This document shows positions 43,959 to 55,515 of a stretch of DNA of 64,000 nucleotides, in pieces. The notes under the pieces are model-generated. The model did not search any database, was not told the origin of the DNA, and saw nothing but the letters and a program-made list of their open reading frames with translations. Location: assembly GCF_009905375.1 (NCBI RefSeq), contig NC_133652.1:120611797-120675796 (forward strand). Reading direction: 5' to 3'. Both the position numbers and the translations under genes were made by a program. This DNA comes from Apium graveolens (Eukaryota; Streptophyta; Magnoliopsida; Apiales; Apiaceae). Numbering within the stretch: the first letter of the stretch is position 1; every line of letters starts with the position of its first letter.

Positions 43959-46900
43959 CTAGTTTCTTGAAGGTCTGGATCTCTTTCTAAGCTTTCTGTT
44001 ATTTTCCTCAATCTGCTTTCTGTTATTTTCCTCAATCTGATTTTGGAGCTGCCCGTGGAATTCCAGTTCATCATATTCTGAGAGATTTAGCTTTCCTTAT
44101 ATTTCCAAAAGAGTCTCATTGCTAGAGATGCTCAATTGGTCTTCTAATCTGAAGAATCTTCTCACAACTTTGTCATCTATGAACTCCATCAGCCAGTAGG
44201 GCCTTAAATGCACTCTTCTCCCTGTGTAAGGGATGATTAGAGTCTTTGGGAGTGCATCTTTAGCTCTAACACTCCTTAGTTCTTCAATCTTCTTCAATAC
44301 CAATCTTCTTGCAGTAATGTTGAACCCAAAGTTCTTCTTGAAGGATGAATAAACTTTAATCAGTACAGCTTGGCTTTCTTGAAGAATCCTGTGAAGAGGC
44401 CACTGAATCTCCTTCCCTCCTTTGTACTTGAACACTAACCTTTTAGGTAGGTTTCTGTATGCATCAATTCCTCTCACTTCATCTAGTTCATCCAGATAGA
44501 GGTTTAGGTCAGAAAATTCTTTGATGTCACACAAGTACAGATAGTCTCCCTTACTGACTTTAGATTGAGCTTTAACTTGAGACTTGGATTTGAGAGGTGA
44601 CAACTTCACTTTCTTGACTGCTCTTGACTTTGTTCTTTTTGGCTTGCTAAGGATTGGTAGATTGAAGTCAGGAATTGGTATGTTCTCCCATTCTATTGGC
44701 TCATCCTTGGGCACAATAGGTTCACCATGAATATTCCTGTAAGGATCCACCACCCTAATATCTTCAAATACCACAGAGGGCTTTGATGCTTGAGTTGTAG
44801 ATGGTGTGGATTCCTTAGGAAATTGATCTTCCAATTCCTTGTCAACAATATCCAGTTTCCTTTTAGTTCTTTTAGCCAATTCCTTCTTTCTTGGAGATTT
44901 CTTCTGTTGTCCAACTTGCTTCTTTGATTCAATAGCTTCAGATGGTTGAGAAGGAATTTGTTGTGATGAATTTACAGCATGTAGCTTGGCCAAGATAACA
45001 ATCTGCTCTTTCTTTTGTTTAGTCTTTTTAGCATCCAGAGCAGCTTGCTTCTTTTCCTACTTCAATCTAGCCTTTTCTTCTCTCTTTGCTTAAGCAAATT
45101 GAGGATGTCCAGCCACCACACAAATTTCTTTCCCATTTTTGAAAATCTTGGCAATTCTCCTTTTGGAAGCTAAATCAGCTGGATCTTTGTATAAAGCAAT
45201 TGATCTTGACAGAAGCTTCTTCTCATCAGGCTTAGGTGTCTCATACACAGTGTCCAAAGGATTTTTCAATGATGATTTTGAGTAGTTTACCCTTGGTTTA
45301 AGAATTGTTTCAGCCTTTGGAGATTTGATGCAGGAAGACTGTCCTCTTTCCAGATATTTCATGCTCATCTCATTCATACTAATTTGCTTGACTTGAGAGT
45401 GATGGATGGCTGACTTAACTGGCTCCTTGACAAGTTCAAACTTCTTCTGTATTTCCTCATCAATCTTCTCCCAGTTGACTAAACTTAACTTTTCCTTATC
45501 AGCTGCTGCTGCATTGATCAGATCTATACTATCTGTAACTGATGGCTTTGAGATAGTAATTAAAGGTACAATTACTTTAGTGATTTGAATTTGAAGCCTC
45601 TCCCCCTCACTTGATCCTTTCTCCCCCTTTTTGTTATCATCAAGTTGAGCAGAGGAGGTGGTTTGAGCAGCCACCAGTTTTTGAAGTAGATCAGTCTGTT
45701 GGACTTGATGGAGATGAATGGCAGTTAAAGATGCTTCCATGGCTGACATTCTTGTGTCCAAGGCATCTATCTTGGTTGATAGATCAGAATTTTTCCTTAA
45801 TTGCCTCTTGATGTCAAGCATTGTAGCTTCTGGAAGTTTAGAATCTATCCTGTCTAAAATAGCCTTTTTCATCTCCTCAATATCATTCTTCATAGTATTC
45901 ACATCTCTAGCATGCTGGAAGCCCTGGATTTGTTGAAGTTTCAGGGAGGCTAGATGTGCCTGAAGGAGCTTCTTGGTGCTAGCATTGGTAGTGGTTTGAA
46001 GAGCAGTATTGGTCTGATTGATTAATTGGATCAGGGTTGTCTTGAAGTAATGCTCATCACAGTGCTTTGAGAATGCCCATGATGGCATACCTGACCTTGA
46101 ACTTGAGCCTAATTCTCCCCCTATGTCCATTACTTTATCTTCACTATCCCCACTCCCATCTCCAAAGAAATCAGCTGAAACACCAGTCTCATAGTCCACA
46201 TCACCAGCTGTAGAAGGCAAAGCTGTGATGGCATCCTTAGCTCTCATTAGAGACCGTGTGGTATGCACCAAATTCAGCATCCTTTCTGCATTGTCATTGC
46301 CCTGTTCAGCTAGAAGTGGATAAGCTGGAACAGGGTGAGTAAATGCCTCAGCATCAAGGGAAGTGGAATCTATAACAGCTTTAGGGTGCTGAGATAGTCC
46401 TTCCCTGTCTGTATCCTGGACATTCATTGACTCACTAGCAATGACATCCATCCTTATTGCTCCAGTACCTGCATTTCTCTCATTTTCTCTCTTTTGTTGC
46501 ATCAGGGTCTCACCCTGGCTCCCCACCCTCACACCCTTACCTTCACCTACTAAGGTGGGACTCCTCTCACTCTCTTTTGCCAATCCTGAAGAAATGGATT
46601 ACAGATTTTCACTCATTTCCTCTCCTTTTTCCTGGGAGCAAGCCAGACTCTAACTCAAAACACTCTTCTCTCTCAATCCTAAGAGTGACTGTACAACCAC
46701 TAAATCTTCTGTACTTGAAATAATTAAAGTTTGAAGTTGTGCAGAGATACTCGACGGATGAGTGATATCCATCGAGTGAGTGGTTTTGCTATCCGACGGA
46801 TAACTGCTGTTAGGCTTATCCGTCGGGATACAATCACTACTCGATGAATGAGAAATATCTGTCGAGAGAGTAGAAATGAATGAGCTCGGAATAGAAACTA

Positions 46901-48518
46901 TTGTTGACTCTGTGCTGATTGGAGATATTTTAGGCACAGATGACACAACAGTTCCTGAAAGAATTGGAAAGTGAGCCAACAAATCATCTAAAAGGTGATG
47001 CTCACTTACACTTGATTTTGGCTTCCCCAACAGAGTTAAAGAAGGGGAATCAGGAATTGATGTGTTTATCATATTCACATCCAGAGAATTTGTTGGTGAG
47101 TTTGGTGTTAGAGGTGCTTCTATAACTAGAGATTTTGGATGTGACTCCACATTTATTGGAACCACATCAAACTAAATTTGTGAAGGTGTAGTGACTGTGT
47201 CTTTAGCACCAGTTTGTATAGTGTGTGTACCCTGTGCATCCCCAAAGGTTTTTGATTTCTTCTTTCTGGTATAAGTTTGAGGTGAGCTTGTGTCCCTAAC
47301 CCTCTTTGTCTGTGCTCTTGGTTGAGAGCTTTGTTCAATAGCTGCATCCTTTTGGGAGGATGCAGCTAGAAATGAGCTTTTGTCCTTTTTAAGCACTACA
47401 GTTTGTTGAGAAACTGCAGTGTGGCTAGGCTGGGATTCACTCAACTCTCCAACCTTATTCTTGGGGTTTCTTTTATGTTCACCCCTTCCCTCACCTAACT
47501 TACCCTCCTTCACACTCCCCTCTTTGGCTTTAGTGGATTTTTAAACTGGCATCTTTTGGGAGATACCAGAGGGGGCTTTCTTTGATTTGGATTTTAAAAT
47601 AATTGTAGGTTTGGCAGCTTTGGTAGGCAACTGTTTGATCATTGACACAGTTGCCATAACCACATTTGAACTCAAAGAGATTGTGGAGGTTGGAATAGTT
47701 GTAGGGATAGGTGAACTTACCTCACTTACCTGAGGTGTTTGCATTACAGGAAAATAGAACATTGGCACATCCTTGTGATGATTGGCCCTGTTCAAATCTG
47801 CAATGGGCCTTCTCTCTTGAACCCAACAATCTAGTTTGTTGTTAGGGTTCTCAAGCACAATCTCTTCACAGAGGTGGTTAGCTAATAATATAAAAAATCT
47901 AGCATAATACACATTCTTACCTCTTTTATTTAACTCTCCTAATTTAAAACCTAACTCAAACAAGACAAGGTCACTGAAATTATAGAATTTATCTGTAACT
48001 AGCATGTAGAGCATGTTAAGCATGGAAATATTTACTGAATCAAAATTACTGACCTTTCCTGAGAAAACCTTTGTAACTACATCACACAAGTAACTCCACT
48101 CTTTCCTAAGACCTATTCTCCTAATATCACTCAGTTTAGAAGTAGAGAGTGCATAATGCATGGAATTAAGCATATTGATTATATCAGTGTCAGTGTGTGG
48201 TGAAGTCACATTGTTATCAGGAATTTTGAAACATGCTTTTATCACATCACTATTGATACAGAATTCTTTACCTTTAATGGTTAGAGTGATGGTCTTATCT
48301 GTAGAGTTGTAGGTAGCAGTGGTCCACATCTCTTCAACAACTTCACAGAAGATTGTGGGTGATTCCAGCATGGCATAGATGAGCTTGCAACTCTTCACAA
48401 AGTCCATCATCTTGTGATAGTCTCCAGATTGTTGAATACCCTTGTTCACTAGTGCAGTGAAATTGTTCTTCTCATAAATGAACCCAGTTTGAGATATAAT
48501 CTTTACAATAGGTGCCAT
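43959..48518 (-). pseudogene. Large accessory protein downstream of pol (E1b), 1,519 codons
   Basis: A single frame runs 4,560 nt without any frameshift but with seven in-frame stops (47541, 47172, 46650, 46599, 45090, 45057, 44097). N-terminal domain: MAPIVKIISQTGFIYEKNN to LANHLCEE, including LRKEWSYLCDVVTKVFSGKVS, alignable with the E2 accessory protein. A very long Ser/Thr/Pro/Lys-rich linker has a helical stretch around SLTAIHLHQVQQTDLLQKL. The C-terminal domain is nearly the same as E1a 3492-4362. A 24-bp tandem duplication near 44010 repeats QIEENNRK. The start is preceded by AACAATGGC, an ideal plant context. No transmembrane segment or known enzymatic motif is visible. Confidence 0.85.
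46752..46864 (-). repeat. CGACGGAT motif cluster inside the E1b accessory frame
   Basis: Motifs in both orientations start at 46752, 46767, 46794, 46818, 46842 and 46857 (some one-base variants), with steps of 15, 27, 24, 24 and 15 bp. They sit in the disordered linker of the protein. Confidence 0.75.
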
Positions 48519-48629
48519 TGTTAGAGAATAAGAGCTTGAAGAGAAAGAGAGTAAGTGCTTTGGGAGAGAATGAAATTAGAGCAGTTGAATTGAGAATAAT
48601 AAAAGAAAAACAATTGTAATGAAATAAGC

Positions 48630-48636
48630 TTTTATA
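48630..48636 (-). promoter_or_regulatory. Candidate internal TATA box before the E1b accessory gene
   Basis: The minus strand reads AGTATAAAAGC about 112 bp before the ATG at 48518. The leader is pyrimidine-rich and has no ATG. An array of CGACGGAT motifs lies just upstream, as in the LTR promoter. Confidence 0.55.
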
Positions 48637-48737
48637 CTATCTAAAAAATAACTGATAAAAATAATAAAGTAAAATAAAGTAACCAATAGAAATTGCCTAA
48701 AATAGCCGTTTAAAAATAAACTGTAAAAGTTCCACCC

Positions 48738-48946
48738 ATTATCCGTCGTGTTATGCTTACAAACTGTAAGTATACTCGATAGATAATGTACAGGGAATTA
48801 ACGGCTGAGATTAAGACAATTCGATGGATGAGGATAAACTGTTATGCGTCGAGACATAAAATAATCCAGAAACATAATTGATTTTTGTTAGAAAATAATT
48901 TATCGACGGATGATCAAACTCGATGGATAAGGATCATCCGTCGAGA
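48738..48946 (-). repeat. CGACGGAT motif cluster upstream of the internal promoter (E1b)
   Basis: ATCCGTCG at 48741 and 48936, CGACGGAT near 48904, and variants (ACTCGATAGATAA, TTCGATGGATGAGG, TTATGCGTCGAG, CTCGATGGATAAGG) lie 100-310 bp before the TATA box on the minus strand. Confidence 0.75.
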
Positions 48947-49039
48947 TGTAAATTTCGACTAAGCCAAAATATCATCTATGACTGAAAAATCAATTAAATT
49001 TCTGGTTGCATTTCAACTTGCAAATTAACTCAGATAGAT

Positions 49040-50967
49040 TTAAGAGTAATTAAGCATACCTAACTCACTTACCAACCTTAAAAAGGTGGATTCATCCAGT
49101 GGCTTGGTAAAGATATCTGCAAGTTGCTTCTCACTTGGAACAAAATGTAGTTCCACAATACCATTCATTACATGTTCCCTTATGAAGTGGTACTTGATAT
49201 CTATGTGCTTTGTCCTTGAATGTTGTACTGGATTTTCAGTTATGGAAATTGCACTTGTGTTATCACAGAAAATAGGAATCCTTTCAACTTGCAAACCATA
49301 GTCTAGCAATTGATTTTTCATCCATAAGATCTGTGCACAACAACTACCAGCAGCAATATATTTAGCTTCAGCTGTAGAAGTAGAAACTAAATTTTGCTTT
49401 TTACTGAACCAGGACACAAGCTTGTTTCCTAGAAATTGACAGGTTTCTGTTGTACTTTTTCTATCAATTCTACAACCTGCATAATCTGCATCTGAATAAC
49501 CAGTTAGATCAAAACCAGAATCTCTAGGGTACCAAATGCCAAGATTTGGTGTTCCCTTGAGATATCTGAAAATTCTCTTAATAGCTATTAAGTGAGATTC
49601 TCTAGGATCAGCTTGAAATCTAGCACATAAACATGTAGCAAACATTATATCTGGCCTACTGGCTGTTAAGTACAGAAGTGAGCCAACCATGCCTCTATAG
49701 CTTGAAATATCCACAGACTTTTCAGTAGTGTTCATTTCAAACTTAGTTGCAGTGGCCATGGGAGTTTTGCAGATGTGCAATCCATTAGATCAAACTTCTT
49801 TAAAAGATAAAAAATATATTTAGTTTGACTAATGAATATTCCATCACTAACTTGCTTAACTTTTAAGCCAAGAAAGTAAGTTAGTTCTCCCATCATACTC
49901 ATTTCATACTTACTTTGCATCAATTTGGCAAACTTTTTGCAAAGTTTCTCATCTGCAGAGCCAAAAATAATATCATCTACATAAATTTGAACAAGTATAC
50001 TAGAGCCATCAACATTTCTGAAAAATAAAGTTTTATCTACAGTACCTCTTATGAAGTGATTTTCCAAAAGAAACTTTGATAAAGTGTCATACCAGGCTCT
50101 AGGTGCTTGCTTCAGTCCATAAAGTGCTTTCAAGAGATAATAGACATGTTCTGGAAAATTTGGATCTTCAAAGCCAGGAGGTTGACTGACATAGACTTCT
50201 TCCTCCAAATCTCCATTTAGAAAGGCACTTTTAACATCCATTTGATAGACCTTGAAATTGGCATGGGCTGCATAGGCTAAGAAGATTCTGATGGCTTCAA
50301 GTCTTGCAACAAGAGCAAATGTTTCATCAAAATCTATTCCTTCTTGCTGACAATAGCCCTTAGCAACCAATCTAGCTTTTTTCCTGACTACTATGCCATT
50401 TTCATCCATCTTGTTTCTGAATACCCATTTGGTATCTATTAGATTCTTTCCTTTAGGCTTGTGCACCAGCTTCCATATATTATTCCTTTCAAATTGGTTT
50501 AGCTCCTCCTGCATAGCTAAAATCCAATCAGGATCCAACAAAACTTCTTCTACCTTCTTTGGTTCTTCCTTGGAAAGAAAGCTGCTGTATAGACATTCTT
50601 CCCGAGTTGATCTTCTTATTTTAACTCTAGAAGACACATCACCAATGATAAGCTCAAAGGGGTGATCTTTTGTCCATTTCCTTTGTTGAGGTAGTTAGCT
50701 CTAGATGAAGAAACCTCATTGTTGTCTTGATGTGTGATTGAGTTTTAATTGTTAGAAACTCCCCCTGAGTTTGTGGATCTTTGATTTGAGAATGGGGAAT
50801 TTTCTATAGGTGATCTATCTTGACTTCCTGCTCCTTTTAATAACCCGACGGATGGTGAATTTTGAGTACCGACGGATGAAGCTGGTTGTCTCCCGACGGA
50901 TAACGCAGATTGCCTTCCGACAGATGAAGCATTATGCAACTCGACAGATGTTGAGTTTTGTGCTTCA
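49040..50967 (-). pseudogene. Reverse transcriptase, RNase H and pol linker of E1b
   Basis: From right to left: a linker with repeated SVG-containing units, then RVT_2 ([64 protein letters not shown]), active site YVDD (49972-49983) and [13 protein letters not shown] single-base loss near 49760 shifts the frame into RNase H (YSDADYAGCRIDRKSTTE, STAEAKYIAAGSC, FCDNTSAI, LADIFTKPL), which ends at 49040. A further frameshift and stop lie between 50640 and 50745. The frame is interrupted at 50967 by the target site of F. Confidence 0.92.
50846..50949 (-). repeat. 24-bp tandem repeat carrying CGACGGAT in the pol linker (E1b)
   Basis: CGACGGAT or CGACAGAT starts at 50846, 50870, 50894, 50918 and 50942, exactly 24 bp apart, encoding an eight-residue repeat containing SVG. 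Confidence 0.9.
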
Positions 50968-50972
50968 TTGGT
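50968..50972 (+). repeat. Target-site duplication of element F, left copy (TTGGT)
   Basis: TTGGT here and at 63509-63513 flank element F. Confidence 0.93.
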
Positions 50973-53164
50973 TGTAATAACCCCAATTTTTGAGAAATTT
51001 TGAAACCCTTATGAATAGTGTTTTTGCTGAACGAGAAAACTTTTCATGCCACGCTATGTAGGGGTTTTGTTATTGATCTTATGGGATATTATTAGTACTC
51101 TATGTGGTATATAAGTGTATGTAAAGATCGTCCGAATCCAATTCCGAACACTTTGATTTTTCCCGGAAATCCACAAGATACGGAGAGAATTGAGTATAAG
51201 GTAACAGGATAAAAAGGATTTAAATTAAAGGATTATAGGAGAGGATCATAAAAGGAATATAATATATTGAGAAAGGTTAAGGGAACCTAAGTAATAAGAT
51301 CCCGGGTATGATCCCTCAAACGATAAACGAGAACGAAAGATAAGCGAACCGTAAAACAAATAAGTGACCAAGAGACAAGCTTGTACAAGAAGCCAGGGAT
51401 TGTGACATCATCAAACCACAAGGTGTGGACAAGTGGGAGCATTGTGACATGTGCAAGGTGACACAAGCATGACATGGGAAGGAAGGAGGTGTGGTGACTT
51501 TTTAACCACACAAAACCAAGGGCAACTAGGTAATTCACTAAAGCAAACAACAAAAATCAACCAACCAAGCAAATCATTTCATTTCACCAAACAAAACACA
51601 AAAATCTCTCTTCTTCTTCTTCATGCTCTCGGGTGCATTTCTTAAAAAATGAAAGTCCAAGCTCCTCCACTTACTATTTAGCAAGGTAATTATCTAAGCT
51701 TCCCCATGGATAGTTACATACTTCCTATAAGTTTAAGCTTCTAATTCCAAGCCAATCTTTTTCTATAAATCATGAAAGAAGATGGTGAATAGTGTTTTCA
51801 AGAACTAAAATTTGTGTTCTTGAAGTTTTGTTTAGATTAAGCTTGGATAAGGGCTTTAAAGGTGATTCCAAGCCATTCTCTTGATTCTCTACTCTCCAAG
51901 GAAGGTATAAACTACAAACCCTAGCTTTAGTTTTGAGTAATTAGGATTGAATGTGTTTGATATAGCATATGTGAAGCATGATGCTTGAATGGTTGAAGTT
52001 TGGTTGAGTTTGTAGAGATTAGTTGGTTTTGTTGCATTGTTGGAGTTGTAAATCTTGGTAATTAGTTAAAGAACCTAAGTAAAGCTTTTAGTTCATGTGA
52101 GGAATAAGTATAAATGGTTAATGTGGATTTGTTGGGGCTGTTATGATGTGGATTGGAGGGATATTGGTTGTATGATTGATTTGGGGTTGATTTGTGGTTG
52201 GTATTGAATGGTTTAAAATTGGGAAAACGCGTAAACATAGCCGTCGTAACGTCCGATTTTCTTTAGACTGTTTTTGTGCATAACATTAGGACCCGAGAAC
52301 CCCCTGCTAGATTATGACCACTGCCATGTTTAGATAGTTCATATTACGAGCTTCGTTTTGATATGAAGTTCGTTCGATTCCGATGCACGGTTTAGGAGAA
52401 ACGACCGTTTCAAGTAACGGCGTTTCGCGAACGAAACTTTTCCCCTCGCCTTACTTTGAAACACAGGTTAAAGACCAAAAAGGGTTAATTAATGTATGAA
52501 ACATTTATGGTAAGTGTGTTAGGCAGTTGGGAAGACACTCGCAAAGGAATCGCTTTAAAACTCGTAAAGGTTAAATTATTAAAAATGGTGGAGCCGAGGG
52601 TACCCGAGTGACTTAAGCAAATCAGTGAGCGCAAAACAAGCGTTAGAGTCTAAGTTAGTTAAAGTATAGATTTACAAGTGATTTTGGTTTAATTCCAACT
52701 TACTTGTTGTTTATAGGTTACCAGACTCGTCCCGAGCCTTTTATCACCCCAAGTCGCTCAGGCAAGTTTTCTACCCGTTATACTGCTGTTGTGATGTAAA
52801 TATATGTATATGCATTATCTTGTGATAAGTGCATGATTGTTATTAGCAAATTTTGCGATATATTGGAGCATGCTGATATGGTATATATGCATGTCTGTTT
52901 CGTAATCTTGATATATATCTGTTGATTCAATTGATTCAGTTGATAATACCTATGCTAGAGGATAGCGGTAACTTGCATATACCCTTAGTATAGGGACCCA
53001 AAGGTGAAAATATTTTCTAAAACCGGGAGTCGAGGAGCCCGAGTAGGTTTTGTATATTTGGATATAAATATATATATATATATACTTATATATATATATG
53101 GTCATAGTTTTCAAAACTATTAATCGAATAAGGTTTATTCGATAACTTTAGCTTTATTTTATTA

Positions 53165-53367
53165 TTGAATATTATTTCGAATATTATTCGAAGGCGTATG
53201 ACTCCTTTATATTAAATGAATATTATTTTGAATATTCATTCGAGGACTTATGACTCCTTTTATTTTATTATCTGAATATTATTTGAATATTCATTCGAAG
53301 GCTTATGACTCAGCTTATTTTATTTATTGAATATTATTTGAATATTCATTTGAGGATCTATGACTCC
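53165..53367 (+). repeat. Four-unit tandem repeat in the F 5' LTR
   Basis: Four units of roughly 50-60 bp, each with GAATATTATTTGAATATTC, then TTCGAAGGCTTATGACTC or a variant. The copy in the 3' LTR is at 61370-61572. Confidence 0.85.
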
Positions 53368-54179
53368 GATTATTTGCTGAGAGATATTCTTTATTTTATT
53401 AAAGAATAAGGTGTCGATAATCAAACTTATTTTTGATTATTCAAATAAAGATAGTACTTTCATATAAGTATATCTTTGGTTATTTGATATCCATTTCAAG
53501 TATAAGTTTTAATACTTCTACTTCAATTATTTTTATAAAGATTATTCTTTATGGGAATATTATTTAAATAATAATATTCAGTCATTTTCTAAATATTCTG
53601 GGGACTGATTTACTTCATTAAATCAGCTTTACTCCAAACACTCTATAAAGTGTTTTCGAGTCTTCAAAATGATTTTTAAAAGTTAGAGCGGATCCCAAAA
53701 CTCATTTTTATATTTAAGATCTTCCTTTTTAAGGGGATTTAAATACTCGCTCAAAACCTGGGGAATCCGGCTCTGTGGTGTATTTTATATTCGCAACAAG
53801 GTTGCTGTTTTGTTAAATGAATCGATTACTTACCCAACACTCGGGAAGTAAAATTCTTGGAACAAGTTAATCCATTAACAGGCATCGCCTGGGAAATATC
53901 GGTGAGTTCTCCTTTCCAACTAGATACGACTTCTTGGTGAAGCCGTATCAACAAGTTTCTACTTGGGGAAAGTGGGGACGAGCTTTACGTTTCAGAGTCA
54001 TGGATTTCATCTGAACTAGGAGTGGCGTAAGTGGCCGAGTAGCGCCGGCCCAGCCTTATTATATTGGCCCAAATGGCCTGGAAGTTCCGCTAAGGCGGTC
54101 CATTCCTTAGGAGTTCAGTGTTCGGTTGACAAGTAAATCCGACAGGTTCTCCTCTACATGTAGAAAATGGTGGGGTTGC

Positions 54180-54239
54180 ACTACTACGACTGATCATCGT
54201 AAGTGGTCTTCCTGGCGCGGCAAACTCCCGTAATGAGTT
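54180..54239 (+). repeat. CTGATCA-loop and CCGTAAT-loop hairpins (F 5' LTR)
   Basis: ACTACTACGA (54180-54189 region) pairs with TCGTAAGTGGT (54197-54207) with one bulge, closing on CTGATCA (54190-54196). AACTC/GAGTT (54223-54227/54235-54239) closes CCGTAAT. Copies in the 3' LTR: CTGATCA at 62395-62401, AACTC/GAGTT at 62428-62444. Confidence 0.72.
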
Positions 54240-54848
54240 CATCATCCAATTGGATATTTCTGCAACACTACCCAGAGCACTTCGATAGAAAGGCTACGGT
54301 TGGGCGATTGTTGAGTGTTGGCAGGGTCAAGTTTTCAAAATGATGTTTGCATCAAATGAAGTATCTCATAACTTCATTTTATTTTGATGATATTTTAAAG
54401 GTTGAATCTATTCAAGTATTATCTTGTAGTCTCATCTATGTGATGAACTTTTGAACTAATTATAGCTTGAACGGTGGTAGTTCAAGTAGTATTTGGAAAG
54501 GATATAAGTATATTGGAGTATCTTGTAACTTCATCTTTTAAACTTATATCTAGTAAATGATTATCTTATTCATGGCAAAGATTTTCAGAAAAACGTTGAT
54601 ACAAGGTTAGATATATGAGATCACCTTGCAACGATATTTTTTTTATATACAGTTATACACTGGGACTTTGTGTATATTATGCATGGAAGAGGACTTCCAA
54701 TATTTTGAAAAGTATATATGTATATATACTGAATATTTTGCGACTTCATCGCATTAAGATATCAAACTTGGTTCATTTCTTTTGACCAAGACTTTCATGA
54801 GTACTATGAGAAGGCTCATATATTGTTAATCATTATACATATTATTTT

Positions 54849-54867
54849 GGTGGGCTTGCTGCTCACC
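54849..54867 (+). repeat. GGTGGGC/GCTCACC hairpin (F 5' LTR)
   Basis: GGTGGGC and GCTCACC pair over seven positions (one G-U in RNA) around TTGCT. It is the F version of the TGAGC hairpin. Confidence 0.65.
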
Positions 54868-55307
54868 CTTGCTTTCTTCTTTCATCACACAACATCAGAT
54901 AGACAAGATGAACCGGACCAAGCTCCCGATTCGCAAGAGGTTAGGAGACGTTCCGCAGTTTTCTAGAAGCACTGATGCCGCCATAGCTGAGGTAGGAACT
55001 ACCAATAGGCTAGGCTTTCAACTTTTGATGTATCAGATTATGTATATTTATGAATTGTAATAATGGCAAAGAAATGTAAATTTATTCAGAAACCTGTTTA
55101 AGGTGTATTGGCATATAATTGTGGAATAAAACGACTTGTGATTATTTTTGGATATTCATCTCTGAGACTATAACTTGTGGTGTGTGTGTTTATTGTGGGG
55201 TCACAGTACAGAGTAGTTGATTATTTATTAAGATTGGGTGTTATTAAGGGAAATGGAACTCGTGACAACCCGGATCCCCGACCCCGGATTTGGGGGTGTT
55301 ACAGAAA

Positions 55308-55320
55308 TGGTATCAGAGCT
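55308..55320 (+). other. Primer-binding site of element F
   Basis: TGGTATCAGAGCT, four bases after the LTR, complementary to initiator methionine tRNA. Confidence 0.92.
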
Positions 55321-55515
55321 AAGCGTTATAAACCTCAGAGATGATGCGACGATATAATAATAAACTCACAAAGATAATAAGAACTCTTGCCAAGTTCATG
55401 GTCGGACTACTTAAAGTAGTGCTGACAGTTAAAACCCTTACGGGAACCCTTATAAGTATCATGATAGTAACTTAGCTCGTTTAATGTGTAGGCGCCTGAG
55501 ATAGAGGACCCAGAG

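Larger units (their letters stand above)
50973..55303 (+). repeat. 5' LTR of element F, 4,331 bp
   Basis: It starts TGTAATAACCCC and ends GGGGGTGTTACA. A CT-rich leader at 51600-51630 marks the likely transcript start. It contains a (TA)n tract (53068-53099), a four-unit repeat (53165-53367), a CTGATCA hairpin (54180-54207), AACTC/GAGTT around CCGTAAT (54223-54239) and a GGTGGGC/GCTCACC hairpin near 54850. Apart from repeats and hairpins it is non-coding. Confidence 0.94.

Noticed and set aside
51287..51645. Frames on both strands near the start of the F LTR (repeated at 59490-59848)
   Set aside because: Duplicate LTR sequence in a promoter and leader region; the frames overlap on opposite strands and resemble nothing.
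54869..55060. 63-codon frame in both LTRs of F (also 63074-63265)
   Set aside because: The two copies are LTR duplicates differing by one residue. It is short, has no recognised domain and starts in the LTR end region; no evidence beyond being open.
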